This document shows, in pieces, positions 8,311-16,500 of a stretch of 37,977 nt of DNA (position 1 is its first letter; the number at the start of each line of letters is the position of its first letter). The DNA lies in contig CAYMBX010000007.1 in the NCBI GenBank assembly GCA_964388785.1, forward strand, positions 1 to 37,977, given 5' to 3'. A program made the position numbers and the translations under genes. The stretch comes from VGKU01 sp964388785 (GTDB lineage Bacteria > Patescibacteriota > Patescibacteriia > UBA9934 > GWF2-40-263). The notes under the pieces were generated by a model. That model saw nothing but the letters and a program-made list of their open reading frames with translations. It made no database searches and was not told where the DNA came from.

Positions 8311-9309
8311 TTAGATCACCCCGTTCTTTTCCAATTCCTTTATTGCTAATTCCATACTCACCATTCCCTGCTTTTTCCCCGTTTGAATGGAAGAACGGAT
8401 CACGGAAAGATTGTTTTGACGAATCGCATTTTGCACCGCAAGCGTAGACGTGAGCACCTCGCGGGCCGCAACCAACGATCCGTCTTTTGTGGGGAGGAGA
8501 CGCTGGGCAACGACCAATCGAAGCGTCGCGGCCAGCTGAACTAAAATTTGTTGCTGCTGCGCACCTTCAAACACATTGACGATGCGTTCAATCACCTCCG
8601 CCGCATTTGGGGCGTGGAGTGTCGACAAGACAAGATGTCCGGTTTCCGCGGCCGTCAGCGCAAGTGAGATCGTTTCCGGATCCCGCATCTCCCCAACCAC
8701 AATCACGTCAGGGTCTTGGCGTAACACATGCCGAAGCCCCTTTTGAAACGTCGGAAAATGAGCGCCCAACTGACGTTGCTCAATCAAAGAGCGCGCGTTT
8801 GAAAAGCGATATTCAATCGGATCTTCAAGCGTGATCACATGCCGAGAAGAGGTTTGGTTGATCTGTTCGACAATAGATGCGAGGGTGGTCGATTTTCCGG
8901 AACCGGTCGGCCCGCTCACGATCACAAACCCATCCTCCCACTCCGGAATCTGCATCATGGTTTCATGGAAATTCAGTGCTTGCGGAGAAGGAATTTCCGA
9001 AGGAATCAGGCGAATCGCAAGGGAAAGTCCTTCGGCTTGTTTGTGGATATTGATACGCAATCCAACACCCGCGACTTTGATTCCCACATCAACATCTCCA
9101 TGCTCCTCGAGTTGTTTGAGTTGCTGTTGGTTCAAAAGAGCGGTCGCGATCTTCTGAACCGCCCCCGCCTCAAGCGGTTGTTTTTTGACCGTCATCAATT
9201 CGCCTCGCACCCGCATGATCGCGGATGCACCCGAAACCAAATGGACATCGGACGCTTGTTTTTTCTGGGCCAATTGAATGACCGATTTTAATTCCTCCAT
9301 ATATATCAT
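8311..9309 (-). CDS. pilT: Type IV pilus retraction ATPase PilT
   Basis: 332 residues. An N-terminal PAS-like domain is followed by Walker A GPTGSGKST at about 133-141, the Asp box (HVITLEDPIEYRF), Walker B (DVIVVGEMRDPETI) and the His box (TGHLVLSTLHAPNAAEVIERIV). The C-terminal AIRQNN is a variant of the PilT signature AIRNLI. It is the hexameric motor that depolymerises the pilus, needed for twitching and for DNA uptake in other bacteria. I prefer the ATG at 9309, with a purine-rich AGTGAAGA before it, over the one at 9300. A 92-nt gap with a strong hairpin separates it from pilB. Confidence 0.93.
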   Translation of the reverse strand: MIYMEELKSVIQLAQKKQASDVHLVSGASAIMRVRGELMTVKKQPLEAGAVQKIATALLNQQQLKQLEEHGDVDVGIKVAGVGLRINIHKQAEGLSLAIRLIPSEIPSPQALNFHETMMQIPEWEDGFVIVSGPTGSGKSTTLASIVEQINQTSSRHVITLEDPIEYRFSNARSLIEQRQLGAHFPTFQKGLRHVLRQDPDVIVVGEMRDPETISLALTAAETGHLVLSTLHAPNAAEVIERIVNVFEGAQQQQILVQLAATLRLVVAQRLLPTKDGSLVAAREVLTSTLAVQNAIRQNNLSVIRSSIQTGKKQGMVSMELAIKELEKNGVI

Positions 9310-9322
9310 TCTTCACTTTTCA

Positions 9323-9394
9323 TGCGCGTGACATGTGAGCCGCAGGGAACAAGTGCGATAGTCACTTGGCCCGGAGGCTCACATGTCACGCACA
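9323..9394. other. Long imperfect hairpin in the pilB-pilT gap
   Basis: GCGTGACATGTGAGCC (9326-9341) is a perfect 16-base inverted copy of 9376-9391, extended by two more pairs after one mismatch. Inside is a second small stem, AAGTG / CACTT (9350-9366). There is no T run, so it is not a standard terminator. It fills the only sizeable gap between the two motor ATPase genes and may set their relative expression through RNA processing or partial attenuation, or bind a protein as a DNA palindrome. Confidence 0.6.
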
Positions 9395-9401
9395 TTCTTT
9401 C

Positions 9402-11090
9402 TTATTCTTTGGTCACGCGAAGCACCTCTTCCAATGTGGTGACACCCGCGAGCATTTTGCGCAATCCATCGTACACCATCGTCGTCATCCCGTTTGAAAG
9501 CGCGAGATCTCGAATTTCATCCGCATTTTTGTGGGCCATAATCGCTTCACGAATTTGCTCATCCACTACCAATACCTCAAAGACACCCACACGTCCGCGG
9601 TATCCGCTCTGATGACACACACCGCATCCTTTCCCACGAAACGTTTTGAGTGATCTCAACGACTTTTTTTCCATCAAATCCATGAGTGCTTTTTTCACGA
9701 ACTGATTTTGTTCGATCAGCTTCTCCCGAACAGTATCCGACTTCACCTCTTCCACACAATTGGGACAAATTTTGCGCACCAAACGCTGCGCCACCACCAC
9801 ATTGACTGTAGAAGCGATCAAAAAATCCTCAACTGCCATATCCTGCAAGCGTGGAAACGCGGTTGCGGAATCATTCGTGTGCAACGTCGAAAGCACAAGA
9901 TGTCCCGTCATGGCCGCGTTCACCGCGATATTTGCCGTTTCCGAATCACGAATCTCACCCACCATGACGATATCCGGATCCTGGCGAACAATCGCGCGCA
10001 ATCCTTTGGCAAACGTCAAACCAGCCTTTTCATTGACCTGAATCTGATTGACTCCCTCCATATCAAATTCAACCGGGTCTTCAATTGTCGTGATGTTCAC
10101 CTCCCGCTTATTCAAAACCGTCAAAACGGAATAGAGAGTTGTGGACTTTCCGGAACCGGTCGGTCCGGTGACCAAGAACATTCCCCAGGGCCGATGAATA
10201 ATATCCGAAATCTTTTTGTAATCCTCTTCCGCGAATCCAAGTGTCGCAAGATTATACGTTCGACTTCGATCTGCAAGAAGCCGCATAACCGCTTTTTCCG
10301 CATGCGTCGTCGGGACAAGAGAAAGACGAATCTCCACACGCTCTCCCCATTTCGTTTTGTGCCGAATTTTTCCGTCTTGCGCCACACGACGCTCATCCGT
10401 TGCAAGACGTGCAAGGACTTTCAAACGCGTCATCACATTTTCATGAATACTTGTGGGCAGATCAGCGATATCATGCAAAATTCCGTCCTGACGATACCGA
10501 ACCTTTGTGTATTGATCCTCCGGTTCGATGTGTATATCGGAAGCCCCGCCCTGAAAGGCAAAATCAATGATCGCGTCCACAAGTTCAACCGTCGTGGTGT
10601 CAGGCCCGTTCAAATCCTTTTTTTGTTTTGCCAAAATCGCTTCAATTTCTTTCGTGGGATCTTTCGCAAACAGATACATGTGCGATTTCAAATCTGCCGG
10701 GGTACTAAAGACATATTCCACGGGTCGACGCAGGTATTTTTCAAGAAGCGATCGTTCGATCAAATTGTCGGGATGGCTTGTCGCGATTACATATTTCTCC
10801 GCTTCGGCCTTGATCGGGAGAATCAAATGCTGACGGGCAAAGGCCTCCGGAAGTAACTGAGCGATTTCACTGGAAACTTGCGTTTGTGATAAAGAAACAT
10901 AGGGAACATGAAAAAAACCCGCCATGAGCTTTCCGTAGACTTCGTCTTTCAATACTCCCCGAGAAATGAGCACGTTTGCGATTCCGACTTCTTGCGCTTC
11001 CTTTGATGTCCGTGCTTTTTCAAAGTCTTCCTCTTTCACTCCGTCGGGGACCACAAGAATTTCCCGCAACTGATCGACAGTCAACGCCAT
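9402..11090 (-). CDS. pilB: Type IV pilus extension ATPase PilB
   Basis: 562 residues. The N-terminal GspE domain (about 1-160) is followed by the CTE-type ATPase: Walker A GPTGSGKSTTLY near 315, the Asp box (ITTIEDPVEFDMEG), Walker B (DIVMVGEIRDSETANIA) and the His box (TGHLVLSTLHTND). The zinc-binding Cys pairs are CPNC and CGVC, in the usual place before YRGRVGVFEVL. It powers pilus polymerisation. It starts 18 nt after the hydrolase gene with only GGGA as a possible SD. Confidence 0.95.
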   Translation of the reverse strand: MALTVDQLREILVVPDGVKEEDFEKARTSKEAQEVGIANVLISRGVLKDEVYGKLMAGFFHVPYVSLSQTQVSSEIAQLLPEAFARQHLILPIKAEAEKYVIATSHPDNLIERSLLEKYLRRPVEYVFSTPADLKSHMYLFAKDPTKEIEAILAKQKKDLNGPDTTTVELVDAIIDFAFQGGASDIHIEPEDQYTKVRYRQDGILHDIADLPTSIHENVMTRLKVLARLATDERRVAQDGKIRHKTKWGERVEIRLSLVPTTHAEKAVMRLLADRSRTYNLATLGFAEEDYKKISDIIHRPWGMFLVTGPTGSGKSTTLYSVLTVLNKREVNITTIEDPVEFDMEGVNQIQVNEKAGLTFAKGLRAIVRQDPDIVMVGEIRDSETANIAVNAAMTGHLVLSTLHTNDSATAFPRLQDMAVEDFLIASTVNVVVAQRLVRKICPNCVEEVKSDTVREKLIEQNQFVKKALMDLMEKKSLRSLKTFRGKGCGVCHQSGYRGRVGVFEVLVVDEQIREAIMAHKNADEIRDLALSNGMTTMVYDGLRKMLAGVTTLEEVLRVTKE

Positions 11091-11108
11091 AATGATCCCA
11101 GTTTAGCA

Positions 11109-11711
11109 TTAAACGCACCACTTCAAAAGTTGTCGATCGCGTTGGCTGCTCGTATGTAGATTTGGAATTCGCCACAATGGAACGAGAACATTCGTTGCAC
11201 CACGAATGGGAACAAGACCGGCTCGAGAGGAAAAGTGAATAAAAAATGCGGAAGCAAGGAGTGTTGGATCCCAAGGACACCAAAAATGGATAAGATGCGG
11301 AATCGAATGTTGTACGGATGAAGGGACATCCATACCGGCCTGCACCCAAACCACACGTTGAAGTGTCTTTGGAAGACCATATCGTTTCAGGGTTTCATAA
11401 ATGAGTCGGCATCCGAGCGAATGTCCGATCACACAGGTGGCCTCCTGTCGGACAAGAAAATCAAAAAGTCGTTTTTGTGTCTCCCCTTCCATGGCCATTT
11501 GTTCTTCTTTGCGATAAATCGAACGATAAGAAAATGGGTTTAACGAGGCCAGAAATGAAAGACGTATTTTCAAACCCCATGGGAAGGCAACAGCCTGGCC
11601 GGTATCAACAAGTTCTTTGAACGCCAAAAAACCGGCCGTTTCATCAAGAGGCGGCCGAAAAATCGACATACGGACTTCTCCTGCGTATCCGTGAACGAGA
11701 ACGATTTTCAT
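11109..11711 (-). CDS. Alpha/beta hydrolase, small serine esterase type
   Basis: 200 residues from the ATG at 11711 (MKIVLVHGYAGE). The start has the beta-strand plus oxyanion HG motif, and the nucleophile elbow GHSLG lies near residue 97 (CVIGHSLGCRLIYETL), after a cap-like insertion. The catalytic Asp and His are not obvious; a His near the end (PNLHTSS) is a candidate. The layout is like RBBP9/YdeN-type small hydrolases but the substrate cannot be told. It is the first gene of the pilus run, 18 nt upstream of pilB on the same strand, so it is probably co-transcribed. It may be unrelated to pili. Confidence 0.72.
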   Translation of the reverse strand: MKIVLVHGYAGEVRMSIFRPPLDETAGFLAFKELVDTGQAVAFPWGLKIRLSFLASLNPFSYRSIYRKEEQMAMEGETQKRLFDFLVRQEATCVIGHSLGCRLIYETLKRYGLPKTLQRVVWVQAGMDVPSSVQHSIPHLIHFWCPWDPTLLASAFFIHFSSRAGLVPIRGATNVLVPLWRIPNLHTSSQRDRQLLKWCV

Positions 11712-11734
11712 GAACAAAATAAACAGTGAGGGAC

Positions 11735-11763
11735 TTGAAGAGAAAATGGGATTCTGATATATT
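11735..11763 (+). promoter_or_regulatory. Promoter of tRNA-Pro/tRNA-Gly
   Basis: -35 TTGAAG (11735-11740), 17-bp spacer, -10 TATATT (11758-11763), 27 nt before tRNA-Pro. Confidence 0.78.
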
Positions 11764-11789
11764 GCTCGCGCTGCAAGTGGGGCTTTATT

Positions 11790-11867
11790 CGGGGCGTAGC
11801 TCAGTAGGCTTAGAGCGCGTGGTTTGGGACCACGAGGTCGCAGGTTCGAGCCCTGTCGCCCCGACCA
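11790..11867 (+). tRNA. tRNA-Pro (anticodon TGG)
   Basis: The acceptor stem is CGGGGCG / CGCCCCG. The anticodon stem GTGGT / ACCAC holds loop TTTGGGA, giving TGG. The T arm has GGTTCGAGCC. Discriminator A and CCA are encoded. Length 78 nt. Confidence 0.96.
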
Positions 11868-11882
11868 AAATCATATCATAAC

Positions 11883-11957
11883 GCGGGTATCGTATAGCGG
11901 TTATTATCCCAGTTTTCCAAACTGGTGATGCGGGTTCGACTCCCGCTACCCGCTCCA
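11883..11957 (+). tRNA. tRNA-Gly (anticodon TCC)
   Basis: The acceptor stem is GCGGGTA / TACCCGC. The anticodon stem CCAGT / ACTGG holds loop TTTCCAA, giving TCC. CCA is encoded. It follows tRNA-Pro by 15 nt and shares its promoter. Confidence 0.96.
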
Positions 11958-11993
11958 AAGAAAATACCTCGGCATCTGCCGGGGTATTTTCTT
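11957..11993 (+). terminator. Terminator after tRNA-Gly
   Basis: Stem AAAGAAAATACC-CGGC / GCCG-GGTATTTTCTTT with loop ATCT and one G-T pair. A second, weaker hairpin with a T run (11998-12025) follows. Confidence 0.85.
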
Positions 11994-12008
11994 TGACAAA
12001 AAACTCTC

Positions 12009-12037
12009 TTGCAGAGGGTTTTTTGTTTTGTTATGCT
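12009..12037 (+). promoter_or_regulatory. Promoter of pyrB
   Basis: -35 TTGCAG (12009-12014), 17-bp spacer, -10 TATGCT (12032-12037), about 25 nt of leader before pyrB. The -35 lies inside the second hairpin of the upstream terminator region. Confidence 0.6.
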
Positions 12038-12068
12038 TCGTGCGATCTGACAACCTGGAGGATGGATC

Positions 12069-12995
12069 ATGAAACCTTTGCGGCATCTCGTTCGGGTCGA
12101 CCAACTCGACCAGGAGATGGTCACGCACATCCTGAAACGGGCGCGTGAAATGAGGATCGTCGCTCAGCACCACGGCAGTCAACGACTGACCGGCTACGTC
12201 GCCGCAATGCTCTTCTATGAGCCCTCGACGCGCACACGACTCTCCTTCGAGACCGCGATGCATCGCCTCGGAGGACGTGTGATCGGGACGGAAAACGCGG
12301 GAGAATTCTCCTCGGTGACCAAGGGTGAGTCGCTGCCAGATACAATCCGCGTCATCTCCGGCTACGCAGACGTGATCGTTCTGCGGCACAAGGAGACTGG
12401 TTCGGCGGAGATCGCCGCGCAGGTCGGTCTTAGGCCGATCATCAACGCCGGTGATGGAACCGGCGAGCACCCCACGCAGGCGCTCCTCGACGTGTTCACC
12501 ATCCACGACAAGTTGGGTGGATCCTTCGGCGACCTGACCATCGCTATGGTCGGAGATCTGAAGCATGGACGCACCGTGCACTCTCTGGTGCGACTGCTCC
12601 TGCCCCACAAGCCGCGCTTCCTCTTCGTCTCGCCGAACTCCCTTCGCCTGCCTCGGCAACTCATCGCCGAGGTCGCACGGGTCGGAGCGCGCTACGAGGA
12701 GACGACGGATTTCGAACGCGCGGTGCGTGAAGCGGATGCACTCTACATGCTGCGTCTGCAGAAGGAACGCATCTCAGATCCAGCTGAACGTGAACAGGAC
12801 CCCTACGTCCTCAACCGCGAACGTATGGAGATCGCCAAGCCAAGGATGATCATCATGCACCCACTTCCTCGAAACGAAGAGATCGCCGAAGAAGTGGACG
12901 GCGACCCTCGAGCCGCCTACTTCGAACAGTCGGACAACGGTCTGTTCGTCCGGATGGCTCTGCTGGAGCTCATCCTTCTCAACGGCCACTCCTGA
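12069..12995 (+). CDS. pyrB: Aspartate carbamoyltransferase, catalytic chain
   Basis: 308 residues. It makes N-carbamoyl-aspartate from carbamoyl phosphate and aspartate, the committed step of pyrimidine synthesis. The carbamoyl-phosphate loop FYEPSTRTRLSFE is at about 50-62, the active-site Lys in VTKGES follows, then HPTQALLDV, the MVGDLKHGRTVHSL strand, RLQKER and HPLPR. All key residues are present. A strong SD (GGAGG, 7 nt before ATG) precedes it, and isoleucine is written almost only as ATC, unlike neighbouring genes. No pyrI regulatory gene and no other pyr gene is adjacent; pyrE lies 22 kb away with the same sequence style. It has its own promoter and terminator. The look suggests acquisition from a GC-richer source. 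Confidence 0.96.
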   Translation: MKPLRHLVRVDQLDQEMVTHILKRAREMRIVAQHHGSQRLTGYVAAMLFYEPSTRTRLSFETAMHRLGGRVIGTENAGEFSSVTKGESLPDTIRVISGYADVIVLRHKETGSAEIAAQVGLRPIINAGDGTGEHPTQALLDVFTIHDKLGGSFGDLTIAMVGDLKHGRTVHSLVRLLLPHKPRFLFVSPNSLRLPRQLIAEVARVGARYEETTDFERAVREADALYMLRLQKERISDPAEREQDPYVLNRERMEIAKPRMIIMHPLPRNEEIAEEVDGDPRAAYFEQSDNGLFVRMALLELILLNGHS

Positions 12996-13015
12996 GCACT
13001 CTCGTGCTCGTTTTT
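12994..13015 (+). terminator. Terminator of pyrB
   Basis: Stem GAGCAC / GTGCTC with loop TCTC, then GTTTTT. The stem begins within the pyrB stop codon region. Confidence 0.8.
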
Positions 13016-13016
13016 A

Positions 13017-13502
13017 TTACCACTTCTTATTTGCCGCAACAATTGCGAGTGCAAGCGCGTCGGCCGCATCATCTGGTTTCGGAATTTGCGACAGTCCCAA
13101 AATCTCTTTCACCATTTTTTGCATTCCGGCCTTTGTTGCTTTTCCATCGCCGGTGAGTCCTTTCTTCACCTGCGCTGGAGTAAATTCAAATACCGGTGCA
13201 TCCGCCTGCGCGGCCATCAGCATCGCTACACCACGTGCCTCCGCCACCTTCATGGCCGTCGTGGAACTTTTTCCAAAAAATAATTTCTCGATGGCAACCG
13301 TGTGTGGACGATGATGTTCAAACAATGCGTGCAAGTCGTTGGCCAAACTCAGCAGCCGACTCGCAAATACATCGCCGGACACCGTCACTGCCACGCCATA
13401 ATCCACAAGTTCAATCTTTCCACCGGAAACAAACACCACCCCGAATCCCATACGCCCATAACCCGGATCAAGCCCCATCACAATATAACCTTGTTCTGAC
13501 AT
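13017..13502 (-). CDS. ruvC: Holliday junction resolvase RuvC
   Basis: 161 residues. It cleaves Holliday junctions during recombination repair, together with RuvAB. Visible acidic active-site residues are Asp12 in MGLDPGYGRMGFG, Glu72 in AIEKLFFGKSS and the pair near 144-148 in KPDDAADALALAI, the family order. The length is close to the usual 160-175. It lies after the rpoC terminator on the same strand. A -10-like TAAGAT sits 10 nt before the ATG, so its mRNA is probably leaderless or nearly so. No SD. Confidence 0.95.
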   Translation of the reverse strand: MSEQGYIVMGLDPGYGRMGFGVVFVSGGKIELVDYGVAVTVSGDVFASRLLSLANDLHALFEHHRPHTVAIEKLFFGKSSTTAMKVAEARGVAMLMAAQADAPVFEFTPAQVKKGLTGDGKATKAGMQKMVKEILGLSQIPKPDDAADALALAIVAANKKW

Positions 13503-13512
13503 AGTTGATCAA

Positions 13513-13541
13513 ATCTTAGCAAAAAAACACTGCCTTTTCCA
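13513..13541 (-). promoter_or_regulatory. Candidate ruvC promoter overlapping the rpoC terminator
   Basis: -10 TAAGAT (13513-13518) with a -35-like TGGAAA (13536-13541) 17 bp upstream. The -35 falls in the loop and arm of the rpoC terminator. The predicted start is only a few bases before the ruvC ATG. Confidence 0.45.
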
Positions 13542-13554
13542 GGCAGTGTTTTTT
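13522..13554 (-). terminator. Terminator of rpoBC
   Basis: Perfect 14-bp stem AAAAAACACTGCCT / AGGCAGTGTTTTTT with a 5-nt loop, directly after the rpoC stop codon at 13558. Confidence 0.92.
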
Positions 13555-13557
13555 CTC

Positions 13558-16500
13558 TTACTCTTCTTCTGCTTTCCGCTCGGTCTCTTCTGCAATTTGT
13601 TTGTTATCCGCAAACGCTTCTTCAATTTCCCCTTCGATTTCTTTTGGCATTTCCGGTTCCAAGTCGGATCGATCCTCGAACGTCCCGATCAATTCTTCCT
13701 GCATGCCTTTATATCCCGTTCCCGTTGGAATGAGGCGGCCGATGATCACGTTTTCTTTAAGACCATCAAGAGTATCCACTTTGCCTGTCACCGCCGCGTT
13801 AATCAGCACCTTTGCCGTCTCTTGGAAGGACGCAGACGACAGCCAAGAATCGGTTGAGAGCGAGATTTTGGTTATGCCCAAAAAGAGCGGTTCCGCGGTT
13901 GCTTCCTTCTGGCCTTTCCCAACGGTGTCATTGGCGTCAAGGAATGATGCTTTTTCAATCACTTCACCCGGAAGCAAATCCGTATCCCCCGGATCCATCA
14001 CGCGCACACGCGAGAACATTTGGCGAATGATGATCTCAATGTGTTTATTGTTCAATTTTTGCCCCTGGCTTGTGTAGATGAACTGAATTTCTTTGGAGAG
14101 ATACTTCTGTACGGCCCCCTGACCCTTATGCTTAAAGAGAACTTGCAAATCCAGGCTTCCGTCTGTCAGCGAATCTCCAGCTTCCACCTCATCTCCGTCT
14201 TTCACATAAAGCGTATAGCCGGGCGGAATAATATATTCACGCACTTTTTCCATTTCATGAACGAGTGTCACAACCCCCACTGTCTTCAATGACACAATTC
14301 CCGCCACCGGAGCCTCGATCGTCCCGGATGATTTTTCCGCGACCGCTTGGCCTGCAATGACGCTTTCTCCCTCTTTTACAAGCAACTTAGCTGTTTTCCC
14401 GACGACCACCGCTTCTTCTTCCAAGCTCTGATAGGCAATTTTTACGGTTTTTTGTCCGGGACGGGTATCCACAATCTGTTTGCCAGTTCCCGCCTGAACG
14501 ATCTCGCGTTGAGCCACTTCGATCGACACCTTTCCGGACACTTCCGCCATGATCGCTTTCTGTTTCGGATTGCGCGCCTCAAACAACTCTTCGACGCGCG
14601 GGAGACCTTGCGTAATATCTTTTCCCGCCACACCTCCCGTATGGAATGTACGCATTGTAAGCTGTGTTCCGGGCTCGCCAATGGACTGCGCCGCCATGAT
14701 TCCCACCGCAGTTCCAAGCTTTGCAAGCTTGTTATACGCAAGATCGTAACCGTAGCACTTTTGACACACACCACGGCGCAAACGGCAAGTCATCACAGAG
14801 CGTACATGTACTTCGGAAAGTTCGGCTTCCGTCGCTTCCAGTTCGCGGATATGTTCTTCCATGACGATCTCACCGGCCTTCACAAGCACCTTTCGTGTTC
14901 CAGGCTTTTTGATATCCGAAAGCACAAAGCGCCCTAAAATACGGACAAGAAGCGGCTCGCCAATTTCGTCCGATTCCTCTTTAGTCAACACCACCCCTTG
15001 ATCGTCTCCACAATCTTCCTCACGCACGATCACGTCCTGCGCCACATCAACGAGACGTCGCGTCAAGTATCCCGCGTTTGCGGTACGAAGCGCCGTGTCC
15101 GACAATCCTTTACGCACCCCGTGGGAAGAAATAAAGAACTCCAACACGTCATATCCCTCTTTAAAAGAAGAGGTAACAGGCAATTCGATGATGTCTCCCG
15201 ACGGGTTTGCCACAAGTCCTTTCATTCCGACCATCTGCGTCATCTGACCCCATGTTCCACGCGCACCGGATTCAATCATCGTGTAGGCAGGGTTGTCTTT
15301 TGGAAGCGATTTTTTTGCTTCATCCGCGATACGATCTTTGATTTCGCTCCAAATTTTGATGACAGAGGAATGCCGTTCGGAGGCTGTCAGAAGTCCTTGG
15401 GCAAAATAATCCTCGATCTCACGCACACGATTTTCCCCCTCCACAATCAAAGCTTTCTTTGATTCCACACTTGGAAGGGCGGACATTCCCCAGGAATATC
15501 CCGATTCCGTCGCCGCCTTAAATCCAAGACTCTTCAACCGGTCAAGAAAATCAGACGTCTTCTCCGGACCGTTGAGTTCCAAATAGTATTTCACGATATT
15601 TGCAAGTTCCTTCTTGCCGAGCGTTTGGTTCATGTAGGGAACTTCGTCCGGGAAGTGTTGGTTGACGAGCACGCGTCCGGGCGAAGTGATCATACGCTGT
15701 CCGTTTTCACGTCGCACAACACACCAATCGCGCCATTTCATCTTTCCAAGTTGGACCGCATAAAGTGCTTCGGTTTCTCCCGGGAAGGCTGGTAGACCTT
15801 TTTCTTCCGTCGGCATAGGAGTGAGCTCCATGGTCAGATAGAAGACGCCCCAGGCAATATCTTTTCCAGGTGTCGTCACCGGACCACCGTGGGCGGGCTT
15901 GAGCAAGTTCTTGGTAGAAAGCATGATCTCTCGCGCTTCCGCACGTGCTTCTTCCGTCAGTGGAACGTGCACAGCCATTTGGTCCCCGTCGAAGTCCGCG
16001 TTATACGCGTCACACACAAGTGGGTGGATCTGAATCGCTTTCCCTTCGATCAAGGTTGGACGGAAGGCTTGGATTCCAAGACGGTGAAGCGTTGGCGCAC
16101 GGTTCAAAAGCACAAACGCATCTTTGATGATTTCTTCGAGAATGTCCCATGTTTCCGGACGATCCGATTCGATAAATCGGTTTGCACTTCGGATATTATG
16201 CACGTATTCTCGTTCGATGAGTTTGGAAATGATAAACGGTTTAAACAACTCGAGGGCCATTTTCTTTGGAAGTCCGCATTGAGACAATTTAAGGTACGGA
16301 CCCACCACAATCACGCTGCGTCCCGAATAATCGATACGCTTCCCAAGCAAGTTCTGGCGGAAGCGTCCTTGCTTTCCTTTAAGCTGGTCGGCAAGCGACT
16401 TGAGTTGGCGTTTCTTTCCGGTCGCGGCGATCACGGTCTTACTATGACGTGCGCTGTTGTCGATGAGCGCATCAACCGCTTCCTGGAGCATGCGCTTTTC

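Noticed and set aside
9708..10856. Plus-strand ORF of 382 codons
   Set aside because: It lies entirely opposite pilB, has skewed His/Arg/Phe composition and no domain; pilB is certain.
11876..12130. Minus-strand ORF ending with GSRTRITSLENW
   Set aside because: It is antisense to tRNA-Gly and overlaps the pyrB start; another typical tRNA-derived false gene.
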